From Nostoc sp. LPT (lineage in GTDB: Bacteria > Cyanobacteriota > Cyanobacteriia > Cyanobacteriales > Nostocaceae): DNA of 50,319 nt. The notes below the pieces were generated by a model, which made no database searches, was not told the DNA's origin, and saw only the letters and a program-made list of their open reading frames with translations. Position 1 is the first letter of the stretch, and every line of letters starts with the position of its first letter. The position numbers and the translations under genes are program-made. Positions 26,624 to 35,473 of the stretch are shown here, in pieces. The stretch lies in the NCBI RefSeq assembly GCF_017115165.1, contig NZ_JABXKF010000033.1, positions 1 to 50,319 of the forward strand. The letters are read 5' to 3'.

Positions 26624-27640
26624 CTTTGGCACCCCTATTTTAAATTTTGATTTTTTTGAAAAAGCCTAACTGCCACAACACTTTATTTCGCGCTGCAATC
26701 GGATTAATTGTCAGTAACTATGGTCTTTATAATTACTTTTTTTCTACTAGAAAACGCGGTTACTACAATTATTCTTTAATAAAATAATTAAAAATAGCAT
26801 TCGTATTAATACTTAATTTAAATATTTATATATAAACTAATATACAATATAAATAATATTTTTAAGTAGTAAAGTATACTTTAAACGATTTTCTTCTAGT
26901 CATTAAACAAACTTGACGTATTGAAGATAAGTCGATCGAAAAGCTTATAACTAATACAACCTGCAATTGCTTACTGGCAATGTATTTATCGAGAAAAAGC
27001 CCTGACTAATTTGAGATTACTCTTTAAAAAAATTTTATTATTTTACTTAGATAAATTATTACTTTGCTTTTAAAATATTATAAGTATTTACTTGTAGGAA
27101 ACGGGATCTCTGAACGTTGCAGTTATAGCGGAAGCTCTTGGTTGTTTGCTGACATTAAATAGAAATAGCGATCGCTTAGGATTAGAGAATTATCATTGAA
27201 GAGTAGATACTTGTACGGACATCTATATCTAAGTACTCAATAAGGCATTGCAAAATGTATTTCAGGAGAAAATTATAATTTATCTCTTAAGACAGATGCG
27301 ATTATAAAAAATAAAGTATAGCCTGAGGCAGTTTTTTCATGTAAAAAACTTCATCAGCCAGCCAATACAGTTTAATTTTTAATCTATCGGGTTTCTCCTC
27401 TTTTTCGCCTATCCTCAAAGGCGACCAGAGTTCCCCTTCTACCTCTTCTTGACGGGGCAGAGCATCATAGTGTTATAACGGCATCAGTCTAGATACAAAA
27501 TGGGGAACACCAATTGATGATTAATTGCTGGTGCTTGGAGAGAGTTAAACTTAGCTTCTAGAGCAAACCCTGATTAGACACAGTTGATAAGCAATGCTAA
27601 TGCCAGCACTGCTGAATATTTTTAAGCAGGTGAGTCAAGA
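26624..27640. other. long gene-free AT-rich region
   Basis: About 1 kb. The first 450 bp are extremely AT-rich. No ORF, tRNA or clear terminator is supported. It should contain the promoter of the PLP/sulfite oxidase unit on the left and that of the coiled-coil protein on the right. Confidence 0.5.
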
Positions 27641-29185
27641 GTGATGAATGAAGCTGACACCTCAAACAAGGGGGCTGTGATGGAATCCCTAAATTCTGCT
27701 AATTCGCCACAATCAGAGCAGGCGAGTTGTCCCTTTTACTCAGTTGTACCTAATGACAATATGACAGTTAAAAAACTGCCACTCCTCATGCCAGCTGAAG
27801 ATACACAATTTTTACAAGATACCACCCAGCAGGACTGGGTTGCAGAGCCTGAAAGCGGCAAACAAGCACTTATTGACTCGGAATTTCAGAACCTGCTGGC
27901 ATTGAACGAAGAATTACGTGCGGCTAACAATAAATTGTATGAACAAGTGGAGCAGCTAAAAGACAACCTAGCTGAGTCAGAAAAGGTTTTGCAGTGGCAG
28001 AAAACGCGTTCTAGCGTTAGTGAGTCGATGCTCAACCAACACACTCAGGAACTAGCTGCGGCTCAAGAACAGATAAAGTCTTTATTCCAACAATTAGAAA
28101 CTGCTGTACAAACTGTTCAACGCCAGGAAATTTTCACTGATACTTATAAAGCACAGCTACAAATTAGCCAACAACGCCTTGCCCAGTTAGAGCGAGAATG
28201 TACGTTGCTACACACTAATAACAACGAACAATCTCAGCAGCTATTGCTGTCAGAAAATGTTTGTCGAGAGTTACGTACTAGACTGATGCGACAACAACGC
28301 CAGACGCTGCAATTCAAAGCAGCTTTGGAAAAATGTCTAGATACATCGGTTCCTAGCCATGACTCTTTAGAAGATGCTGCAAAACATCCTAAAGACATAA
28401 CAAGTAGCCAAGGAAGATTTTCTAGAAAAGCTCGGTCTTTGTTTCCTGACGCCCAGCCAATTCAACCTTGGTCAGCAGAAGAATCCTTAAGTAACGATCT
28501 AGATAATTCTTGGGGTGAACCCTCAGCACCAATCCCATTCCAAAGAAATGAAGCCTCTGCGACGCCGCCATCATCTCCTTGGAACTGGACAGTTAAGAAA
28601 GACACGCCAACACCAACACAACCCGCGCCATCTCCAGAAGTTGATAATTCTCCAGATACAACTGAAGCGGTTTCACCTTCGGGTTCATCAAATTTAGATC
28701 GGCAATTAGATAGTCTAATCCAAATGTTTTTCACCTCCCAGCCTGCATCTACATCACCACCACCTGCTGCGAAAACGGATGTTAGTGATGCCCCTATTTG
28801 GGAGAGTTTAGCAACAATCTTAGAAGACGATGAGGAACTAGAAAATCCACAGGAGAAACATTTGGAAGCAGAAATTAATCCTCCGGCAACTACCTCTACT
28901 TCTTGGACGACGGATTCTGTGCTTTCACCAGCCACTAACTTACTGGTTTCCTCCACTCCATCTCACACCGAAACGCCTATTGGAGAAACTGAAGACTACT
29001 GGTCAGAAGTTTCACAAATGACACAGGTGGAATTGTCAGCAAGTAATTTGTCCTCAGAGTCATTAGGTGATAACACCAATGATGACAATTCACCTTCACC
29101 AGTAGTTTATCCCCAGCGTCCACCCAAGGGGCGTAAATCATTGGCATCTGTAGAACTGCCGAATTTTCGCCCCAAGAGTCAATAG
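27641..29185 (+). CDS. coiled-coil protein with disordered C-terminal half, unknown function
   Basis: 514 residues from GTG at 27641 (ATG one codon later is equally possible; AGGTG lies upstream). Residues about 85-230 are a long coiled coil rich in Glu, Gln and Leu (NEELRAANNKLYEQVEQL, LEKCLD at the end). Residues about 240-514 are low-complexity Pro/Ser/Thr/Glu sequence (TPTPTQPAPSPEVDNSPDT) and probably unstructured, ending in a basic patch RPPKGRKS. No signal peptide or membrane helix. The build resembles a cytoplasmic scaffold or polar organiser, but I do not recognise it. It converges on cruA. Confidence 0.75.
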   Translation: MMNEADTSNKGAVMESLNSANSPQSEQASCPFYSVVPNDNMTVKKLPLLMPAEDTQFLQDTTQQDWVAEPESGKQALIDSEFQNLLALNEELRAANNKLYEQVEQLKDNLAESEKVLQWQKTRSSVSESMLNQHTQELAAAQEQIKSLFQQLETAVQTVQRQEIFTDTYKAQLQISQQRLAQLERECTLLHTNNNEQSQQLLLSENVCRELRTRLMRQQRQTLQFKAALEKCLDTSVPSHDSLEDAAKHPKDITSSQGRFSRKARSLFPDAQPIQPWSAEESLSNDLDNSWGEPSAPIPFQRNEASATPPSSPWNWTVKKDTPTPTQPAPSPEVDNSPDTTEAVSPSGSSNLDRQLDSLIQMFFTSQPASTSPPPAAKTDVSDAPIWESLATILEDDEELENPQEKHLEAEINPPATTSTSWTTDSVLSPATNLLVSSTPSHTETPIGETEDYWSEVSQMTQVELSASNLSSESLGDNTNDDNSPSPVVYPQRPPKGRKSLASVELPNFRPKSQ

Positions 29186-29240
29186 TTAGTTGTCATTTGT
29201 CTAAAACTAATGACTAATGACTAATGACTAATTCAGAATC
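29186..29240. repeat. heptamer STRR between convergent genes, overlapping the cruA 3' end
   Basis: GTCATTTGTC followed by CTAATGACTAATGACTAATGACTAA. The repeats fill the 42-bp gap and run into the last codons of cruA on the minus strand. Confidence 0.7.
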
Positions 29241-31363
29241 CTTGCTTCTGACTTCGGAATTATGGCTTCTGGGTTGGTTTTTGCTACCTGGCTGGACGAT
29301 CGCGGTTTGCCTGTGGCGATCGCATAATTAATCGCCAACAGCCACAGCCACAAGCCTGGATTCCGGGGTTCTAGCCAAAAACCTACTCGGTTTAAGAAGC
29401 GCGAGAACCACGGACTTAGTAAAGCACTAATCAGGGCATGACGACCGAAGTTGAAATAACTACCAAGCCATCGCACTAAATCTCTAGGGCCAGCAAGTTC
29501 CCAAATCCATAAAAGCAAGGCAGGATTTTTCCTAGCTGCTTTCAGTGCTAGGCGGTTAAAGGTTAACCAATCACACCGATCTTTGATGAAGTTATCTGCC
29601 ACCTCTGGCGGTTCGTCTGCTAACAGCCCAAAGAAGGTATTGAGCATAGAGTTAATCCGTTGCGGCGGTAAAAATTTCCCTGTGGGCACCATCATGCCTT
29701 TGGAAAATAGCCAAGTCACGGAAACGTTGCTTTGGTAGGCGCGAATTTGGTTCAAGTGTCGAAAACTCAACAAGTCATGTTTGAGGGCAGTATCCAACAG
29801 CGTTGTTAAGCGCTCTAAGTTGCGAACTAAGGAACCAAAACCGGTGAAAACGAGGGGAGATTGGAGTGATGCAGCATCACCGATCGCCATCAATCGATCG
29901 AAGGCAACTGTGCGATCGCGACTTCCCACACTAAAATGCCCTGGTATATACCCAAATGTCGGCTTCTTCCACACCAGTTTGTCCATATCGCACCTGCGAT
30001 ACTCTGGCAAAATTGTGAAAAAGTCCTCGTACATCTCCAGCAAGGAACCAGGATTTTCAGCATTGACTTCGTGGTAATGAAATAAATAAATCGTCAGTTC
30101 ATCATCAGCTGCGGGAAACAATTCCCAAATCAACTGCCTTCCCCGCGAAATATCCCCATGACTGTAAAGAACGTCCCCATATTGGGAATCCCATACTCCC
30201 GGCTCAAATCCGCTTTCAATAGCCGCTCCTACTGTCGGACAGACACTATCAAAGGCACGACCACCGTTTAATTGCCAAGCGATGGGGGACGCAGTTCCCA
30301 TTGCATCTATTAGCAGTCGTCCACTTACTTGCTTCTCAATCTGACTGGGCAAGTGCTTGACTTGCAAAACTACTTGTGATACATCAATATCTGCACGGAT
30401 AAATTCTGTTTCATCCCAAATTTCACCGCCTGCCGCTTGCAGTTTTTGCCCACACATTTGGAGCCATTTTTCGGAATCCAAGCCTAAATTTAGGACTGTG
30501 GGTGTGTGGAGGACGGGTGATCGCAGTTTGGCTGGATTATTCGCATCAAAAAACTTATTGAATCCATCTTTATATTCCCTGGCAATGATGGTTTCTAACT
30601 CAGCGGGGGTGACTAAACCCAAGTTAACCAAGCTTTGAATCTCGTCACGCGAAATATTCCATTCTCGGTTCATCCGCCCAAAGGGCATTCGTTCCACCAG
30701 CAAGACTTTATATCCCAGTTTTGCCATTAGTGCTGCATGGATTACACCTAATGCGCCGCCGATGTAAATCAGGTCGTAAGTAGGGGATGAGGAAGATATT
30801 ACTGTTACTCCCCCATCTCCCCCTGCTCCCCCTGCTCTTGTTCCTGAGTGGGAAAACACCACTTGACGCGGCTGCTGCGGATTCTGCACCCCTTCGCGCC
30901 ACCGTTTTTCCCACCAATAGGCACGAGTTAGGTCATATTCACCGTTGGGCATTTTTTGAAAATACTTGACGGTAAGGGGGTAAGTAGAGCCTAGTGCGGC
31001 AAATATTGATTGCTGGGATAAATCAATTGCTGGCGGTTCTGGATAATGATGCGGAAAACGGCTTCTAATTTCCTTGGTCAAGCGTTGCAGAATTTGTCTT
31101 TCACTGGGAAAGGGTTGTTCTGACCAGCGAAACACTTTCAGATAAGTAGTTCGTTGCACCGACCAGACAAATACCGAAAGTTCTGTAGGCAAGTTTTCGG
31201 AAGGAGCCACTTTAGCAGGTGTAGTAGCACTGGGTATTATAAGGCGAAAGCCTTCCGAGGTAAGCACTTTTTCTCCATTTCCAGGTTCAAAATCTGTTTG
31301 TAACCAACTACGCACAGTTTCTATATCTGGAGTTGGAACTTCTAAATAAAGTATTTCTTTCAT
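29228..31363 (-). CDS. cruA: lycopene cyclase CruA-type FAD-dependent protein
   Basis: A 711-residue flavoprotein. An N-terminal domain of about 190 residues (LYLEVPTPDIETVRSWLQ) precedes the FAD-binding part, which starts with YDLIYIGGALGVIHAALMAK and LLVERMPFGRMNREWNISR. Further family blocks are RLLIDAMGTASPIAWQLNGG, HGDISRGRQLIWELFP, and AIGDAASLQSPLVFTGFGSL, the usual FAD-binding GD motif. The N-terminal extension and full length match CruA rather than the shorter CruP. CruA is the cyanobacterial enzyme proposed to cyclise lycopene to gamma- or beta-carotene. A Gly/Ser low-complexity patch (GTRAGGAGGDGG) joins the two domains. The ATG follows AGGAAAAG. The divergent 77-residue gene is about 160 bp upstream. 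Confidence 0.82.
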   Translation of the reverse strand: MKEILYLEVPTPDIETVRSWLQTDFEPGNGEKVLTSEGFRLIIPSATTPAKVAPSENLPTELSVFVWSVQRTTYLKVFRWSEQPFPSERQILQRLTKEIRSRFPHHYPEPPAIDLSQQSIFAALGSTYPLTVKYFQKMPNGEYDLTRAYWWEKRWREGVQNPQQPRQVVFSHSGTRAGGAGGDGGVTVISSSSPTYDLIYIGGALGVIHAALMAKLGYKVLLVERMPFGRMNREWNISRDEIQSLVNLGLVTPAELETIIAREYKDGFNKFFDANNPAKLRSPVLHTPTVLNLGLDSEKWLQMCGQKLQAAGGEIWDETEFIRADIDVSQVVLQVKHLPSQIEKQVSGRLLIDAMGTASPIAWQLNGGRAFDSVCPTVGAAIESGFEPGVWDSQYGDVLYSHGDISRGRQLIWELFPAADDELTIYLFHYHEVNAENPGSLLEMYEDFFTILPEYRRCDMDKLVWKKPTFGYIPGHFSVGSRDRTVAFDRLMAIGDAASLQSPLVFTGFGSLVRNLERLTTLLDTALKHDLLSFRHLNQIRAYQSNVSVTWLFSKGMMVPTGKFLPPQRINSMLNTFFGLLADEPPEVADNFIKDRCDWLTFNRLALKAARKNPALLLWIWELAGPRDLVRWLGSYFNFGRHALISALLSPWFSRFLNRVGFWLEPRNPGLWLWLLAINYAIATGKPRSSSQVAKTNPEAIIPKSEARILN

Positions 31364-31523
31364 CTTTTCCTAATATCTCCCATAAATCTACTCACTAAGA
31401 CAGATTTTCTGAAGGCACAAAGTAAGGTAGACTCCGCCCTATTAGTTTCGTAAAGATTCAGTGAAGAAATTTTAAGAGTTTATCAAAGTTATTGTTCATT
31501 TTGTATTTCTGTAAACCCACGCC

Positions 31524-31757
31524 ATGAATTATCCTATTCCAGACAGTCCCCAAGAAATTATTGCCCTGCGACAACAGCCGATTGATGAAGAACTAGTTGC
31601 CAGTGCGATCGCTGGAGTAATTAAAATTGTCCGCGCTCAAGGTCAATCTTTGGAAGAATTGACCGCTCAGTTGTTAGCAGACGATCCACTGTTGGATCGG
31701 CAACAACGTCGCTGGTTAAGTCAATTAGTTGCCCAATCCTGGGAAAAGTTCTCCTAA
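31524..31757 (+). CDS. small conserved cyanobacterial protein of unknown function
   Basis: 77 residues, acidic and soluble, with no signal peptide. PIPDSPQEIIALRQQP is followed by two amphipathic helices (EELVASAIAGVIKIVRAQGQSLEELTAQLL in two halves) and a C-terminal WLSQLVAQSWEKF. Codon use and position divergent from cruA support a real gene. I do not assign a function. It might form a small helical adaptor. Confidence 0.65.
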   Translation: MNYPIPDSPQEIIALRQQPIDEELVASAIAGVIKIVRAQGQSLEELTAQLLADDPLLDRQQRRWLSQLVAQSWEKFS

Positions 31758-32240
31758 AACTTTGCATTAAGACGAAGTTTTGGTCGCAGGATTAGATTTC
31801 TAGGTCTATACCTAAATGTTGGCGATGCCTGCGGCGGGCTGCGCCTACGCATTTTCGGTATAGAAGTAATAATAATGGTCAGTATGGAATTGGCAATTGG
31901 GTTGTTATTTTTGCGTTCATGGCACAGAAGCCACGAAATTAACTATATCAGCGTTTTACGTTGCTTATGAATTTTACAACGTTCTGAAACGGAAAGACCT
32001 CTGGCGCAAAGCAGAGGTCTTTTTTTGGGAGTAATTTTCATGCTGTTTGAGTAACACCTCGGTAGATAAATTCAGTTGAGCGATCGCTAACTAAGTGAGT
32101 AAAAATAAATACAACTATGCGACAAATCCATTTGAAAGCCTTGACAATGAATAATCGTAGTCAGGGCTCTAGCCATTTAAAATCTTATGCAGAGCGATAA
32201 ATAGCTGACTACGAACAAAAGTTTTATCTTAGATTTAATT
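31758..32240. other. gene-free region with palindromic repeat, terminator and possible small RNA
   Basis: About 480 bp. An interspersed palindromic repeat rich in GCGGCGGGCTGCGCC lies at about 31821-31855. A strong terminator stands at 31993-32028, 236 bp past the nearest upstream stop, so it may end a small RNA transcribed from about 31865. The rest up to 32240 should hold the oxidase promoter. Confidence 0.5.
31993..32028 (+). terminator. strong intrinsic terminator
   Basis: AAAGACCTCTG (31993-32003), loop GCGCAAAG, CAGAGGTCTTT (32012-32022), with the T tract continuing to 32027. It is far from the upstream gene, so either that gene has a long 3' UTR or a small RNA ends here. Confidence 0.88.
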
Positions 32241-33365
32241 ATGTCTACCTACTTATCCACTGACGATCGCTTTCAACCCATCAACCTTTTTGAGTACGAA
32301 AAGCTAGCAAAAAAACATCTGTCTCAAACGACACTTGATTACTACAGCAGTGGTGCTTGGGACGAAATCACATTGCGAGATAATCGGGCTGCCTTTGAGC
32401 GAGTCAAGCTGCGACCTCGGATATTAGTCGATGTGAGCGATCGCAATCTAAGTACCTCTATTTTAGGACAACCCCTGCGACTACCTTTGTTAATTGCACC
32501 GATGGCTTTTCAATGTCTAGCCCATCCAGACGGAGAAGTTGCCACAGCCCTAGCTGCTGCATCAGCTGGTGTGGGTATGGTGTTAAGTACAATGGCGACA
32601 AAGAGCATTGAAGAAGTGGCGACTGCATGTAATCAGTTTCCAGATTCTCTACGATGGTTCCAGCTTTACATCCATAAAGACCGGGGATTAACTCGTGCTT
32701 TGGTAGAAAAAGCCTATAAAGCAGGCTACAAAGCACTTTGTCTTACTGTAGATGCACCCGTTCTCGGACAGCGCGAGAGAGATAGACGTAATGAGTTTGC
32801 CTTACCCCAAGACTTGCATCTGGCTAATCTTGCGAGTATTTCAGGGCTAGATATTTCCCATGAAAAAGGCGAATCTGGGTTATTTACCTACTTTGCCCAA
32901 CAGCTAAACCCAGCAGTCACTTGGGACGATTTGGAATGGTTGCAGTCTTTATCTGGGCTACCTTTAGTCATCAAAGGAGTTTTACGCCCAGATGATGCCG
33001 TGCGGGCTGTAGAATATGGAGCCAAAGCAATTGTTGTTTCTAATCATGGTGGCAGACAACTCGATGGTGCGATCGCTTCTTTAGATGCCCTCACTGAAAT
33101 AGTAGCCGCAGTAGATGGTAAGGTAGAAGTGGTGTTGGATGGAGGCATTCGTAGGGGCACAGACATTCTTAAAGCTCTGGCATTAGGAGCAAAAGCAGTA
33201 CTAATCGGACGACCCATACTGTGGGGACTAGCGGTAGCAGGACAAATCGGCGTATCTCATATCATCTCACTGCTGCAAGAAGAGTTAAATGTAGGAATGG
33301 CCCTTAGCGGCTGTGCCAAAATACAGGATATTGACCCTAGTTTATTGAACCTGCCACGCCTTTAA
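32241..33365 (+). CDS. FMN-dependent 2-hydroxy-acid oxidase, L-lactate oxidase type
   Basis: A 374-residue (S)-2-hydroxy-acid oxidase of the glycolate/lactate oxidase family. Visible blocks: DYYSSGAWDEITLRDN, LPLLIAPMAFQCLAHPDGE, QLYIHKDR, LTVDAPVLGQRERDRRN, VIKGVLRPDDA (FMN Lys), the catalytic SNHGGRQLDGA (His and substrate Arg), and the FMN phosphate motifs VVLDGGIRRGTDILKALALGA and AVLIGRP. Heterocystous cyanobacteria carry a characterised homologue that prefers L-lactate and reduces O2 to H2O2, proposed to protect nitrogenase. Substrate choice depends on a few residues I have not resolved, so glycolate cannot be excluded. Confidence 0.85.
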   Translation: MSTYLSTDDRFQPINLFEYEKLAKKHLSQTTLDYYSSGAWDEITLRDNRAAFERVKLRPRILVDVSDRNLSTSILGQPLRLPLLIAPMAFQCLAHPDGEVATALAAASAGVGMVLSTMATKSIEEVATACNQFPDSLRWFQLYIHKDRGLTRALVEKAYKAGYKALCLTVDAPVLGQRERDRRNEFALPQDLHLANLASISGLDISHEKGESGLFTYFAQQLNPAVTWDDLEWLQSLSGLPLVIKGVLRPDDAVRAVEYGAKAIVVSNHGGRQLDGAIASLDALTEIVAAVDGKVEVVLDGGIRRGTDILKALALGAKAVLIGRPILWGLAVAGQIGVSHIISLLQEELNVGMALSGCAKIQDIDPSLLNLPRL

Positions 33366-33447
33366 GCTGGAAATTCTTAAAACTGTTATTCCAGCAAAAC
33401 TTTGAGAAATAATTTTCAGACTTGTTACAAAATCTCTTAATTTAGAG

Positions 33448-33453
33448 TATACT
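33448..33453 (+). promoter_or_regulatory. candidate -10 box of tRNA-Leu
   Basis: TATACT lies 18 bp before the mature tRNA 5' end. A TTGTTA at 33422-33427 could be a poor -35 (20-bp spacing). Placement is by eye. Confidence 0.4.
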
Positions 33454-33471
33454 AGTTAAGGTTAGATATAA

Positions 33472-33555
33472 GGGCGGGTGGCGGAATTGGTAGACGCACC
33501 ACACTCAAAATGTGGCGGCCTTACGGTCATAGGAGTTCGATTCTCCTCCTGCCCA
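33472..33555 (+). tRNA. tRNA-Leu(CAA)
   Basis: 84-nt class II tRNA. The acceptor stem is GGGCGGG with CCTGCCC and discriminator A at 33555. The anticodon stem CCACA/TGTGG encloses CTCAAAA, giving anticodon CAA. A variable arm (CGGCCTTACGGTCAT region) and the T loop GTTCGATTC are present. CCA is not encoded. Confidence 0.95.
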
Positions 33556-33589
33556 CTAGCAAACAAGTTGCGAAAGAGGTTAAAAATTT

Positions 33590-33844
33590 ATGCGCCTGAA
33601 AAGATGGGAATCTCCCCGTAAAGAAGGCAGAAATGATAAAGGTAGAGGCGGTTCTGCTAGGAAGCGTCAACTGAAAAAACAAAGGCAAATGTTACGCCAA
33701 AGACTTAAAGAAAGTAACAACCCAGACAATAATAAAAACCAGAGAGCAGGGAAAGATAAATTTATCTTTCCCTTATTTTTTGGGCTTTTATTTCAGAAAA
33801 AAATAAAATCTAGAGATTTTTCATCAATAGAGAGACTAAATTAA
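33590..33844 (+). CDS. small basic protein, reading frame runs through a terminator to an IS edge
   Basis: 84 residues. The first about 52 are strongly basic (RLKRWESPRKEGRNDKGRGG, KRQLKKQRQMLRQRLKE) and look like a real cyanobacterial small protein, with GAGG ten bases upstream. The last about 30 residues are encoded across an intrinsic terminator palindrome (33753-33785) and the stop TAA lies at the IS982 junction (33842-33844). The natural C-terminus has therefore probably been altered by a frameshift or by the insertion. It lies 35 bp after tRNA-Leu and may share its transcript. Function unknown; RNA binding is plausible from charge only. Confidence 0.5.
   Translation: MRLKRWESPRKEGRNDKGRGGSARKRQLKKQRQMLRQRLKESNNPDNNKNQRAGKDKFIFPLFFGLLFQKKIKSRDFSSIERLN
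33753..33785 (+). terminator. intrinsic terminator after tRNA-Leu/small ORF
   Basis: GGGAAAGATAAA is followed immediately by its perfect reverse complement TTTATCTTTCCC and then TTATTTTTTGG. It lies inside the open frame of the small basic protein. Confidence 0.8.
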
Positions 33845-34976
33845 CGTGAGTTCGACGGGTTGATTTAGGTACAAAAAAAGGCTGAGACTTGAATTAAAGG
33901 AAAAATACGCATGGTGTCTCAACGATGGAATCTATTGTATCTCGGCTGGATGTAACGCAAATTTTTTGTGATGTCAATGATTTCTGCTCCTCATGGGAGA
34001 GGATGTGGCAACAAGTACCGCATACCATCAATGACTGGAGAGCGTCGCAGCAAATCAAGGATGCATCTATCGGAAGTTATGACGATAGCGATGGCTTCGC
34101 CAACGCTAAGGGCGAACGCCTTTGATGGTTCGGGCTATCGTACATTTAAGGAGTTTTATAGGCTGCATGTACTGCAAAGTTGGCGTGGCGCATTCCCAAA
34201 TTTGGTCAGTTACACTAGATTCGTTGAATTGATGCCGTGGTGCCTGATGCTGCTGTGTTGTTTTTTGAACACAAGAATAGGTGAAATAACAGGGATTAGT
34301 TTTATCGATTCCACCCCAATAGAAGTTTGTCATCGATGTCGTGCACACGCGCATAAGGTATTTAAAGGATTAGTCAAATGGGGTAAAAATTCGGTGGGTT
34401 GGCAATGCAGGTTTTAAACTTCATTTGATTATTAATGACCGGGGAGAATTGCTGGCATTTAAACTAACCAGTGCAAATGTCGATGACCGTAAGCCAGTAC
34501 CAGATATGACGAAGGACTTAATTGGTAACGCCAGTTGCTTCAAGTCGGGCTTTGCCCGCCCAACGCACTGGCTCAACTATTCGGTGACAGAGGATATATC
34601 TCACAAAAGCTATTTGAGGAGTTATATGAACGGGGGTTACAATTAGTTACTCGTTCTAAGAAAAATATGAAAAATCGCTTGGTAAAATTAATTGATAAAA
34701 TTCTTTTACGCAAGCGTGCAGTCATTGAGTCGGTGAGGCAGTGCGGTCTTGGGGGTTTCCCCCATGAGCAACTGCCGAACCCGAAGGGTTAATGACCTAC
34801 TGAAAAACATGTGTCAAATTGAACATTTTAGGCATCGAAGTGTTTTCAATTTTTTGGTCAACTTGATGGCTGGTTTAGCTGCTTACACTTATTTGCCTAA
34901 AAACCCTCACTTGATATTTATCCTAAAGACTTACCGGCCCTTCCTCCTGCCGTTTTTTAGTTCATCGAACTCACGT
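33844..34976. mobile_element. IS982-family insertion sequence, degraded
   Basis: An element of about 1.13 kb bounded by inverted ends ACGTGAGTTCGA (33844-33855) and TCGAACTCACGT (34965-34976). The 7-bp sequence TAAATTA flanks both sides (33837-33843 and 34977-34983), consistent with an IS982-type target duplication. The interior encodes a decayed transposase and carries three nested palindromic repeats at about 34091-34126, 34529-34574 and 34736-34791. Confidence 0.88.
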
Positions 34977-34979
34977 TAA
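33925..34979 (+). pseudogene. IS982 family transposase, frameshifted and interrupted
   Basis: Fragments in several frames together rebuild an IS982 DDE transposase: VTQIFCDVNDFCSSWERMWQ (N-terminus), SKSRMHLSEVMTIA, GYRTFKEFYRLHVLQSW, FPNLVSYTRFVELMP, TGISFIDSTPIEVCH (first Asp), HKVFKGLVKWGKNSVGW, KLHLIINDRGELLAFKLT, NVDDRKPVPDMTKDLIG, FGDRGYISQKLFEELYERG (second Asp region), and [20 protein letters not shown] (Glu region). Frameshifts lie near 34020 and 34405, and the frame is broken further by palindromic insertions near 34530 and 34740. The gene cannot make a full transposase. Confidence 0.9.
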
Positions 34980-35473
34980 ATTAAATCTGTAATAAATTTG
35001 TAAATCATATCAACAGTTATTAGCTGTTATTTAAAATATACTAATTTTCATTCAACCTCTTAAGCGCATATTTACGTATAAAATTGGCAGACTTAATAGT
35101 TAGCATTTTACTTTCCTACTTAAGGAGTTAAGTACTATATACTACTTTGAATACAACATTTATCTAGGAATTTATCGCAATTATAATGCTTGGATGAACT
35201 AACCAAAAATTAATTATGAAGGAAGTATGAATTTTGTCAAGCAGTGTCTAAAATCCTTAACATAAAACAGTAAGCTAAGACACAGCAGCAAATAATTCTA
35301 GTATTACCGATTAAGCCAAAAGTATACTAAAAAGGCAATTGCACCTCCATGTGTTAACTTCCAACAATGACACAAGTCGACAAAAAGTCAGGAGTCATCC
35401 AATCCGAAATATTAAATAATTTGGATTGGTCTAGGTAATCTATGAATTGTTTTCTTGGATACAGGAGTTATTG
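34980..35473. other. gene-free AT-rich region
   Basis: About 490 bp right of the IS with no supported gene or RNA. It presumably held, with the sequence left of the IS, one intergenic region before insertion, and contains the promoter of the glycosyltransferase. Confidence 0.5.

Noticed and set aside
33925..34979. Five separate small genes in the IS region
   Set aside because: Together they rebuild one IS982 transposase broken by frameshifts and palindromic insertions.
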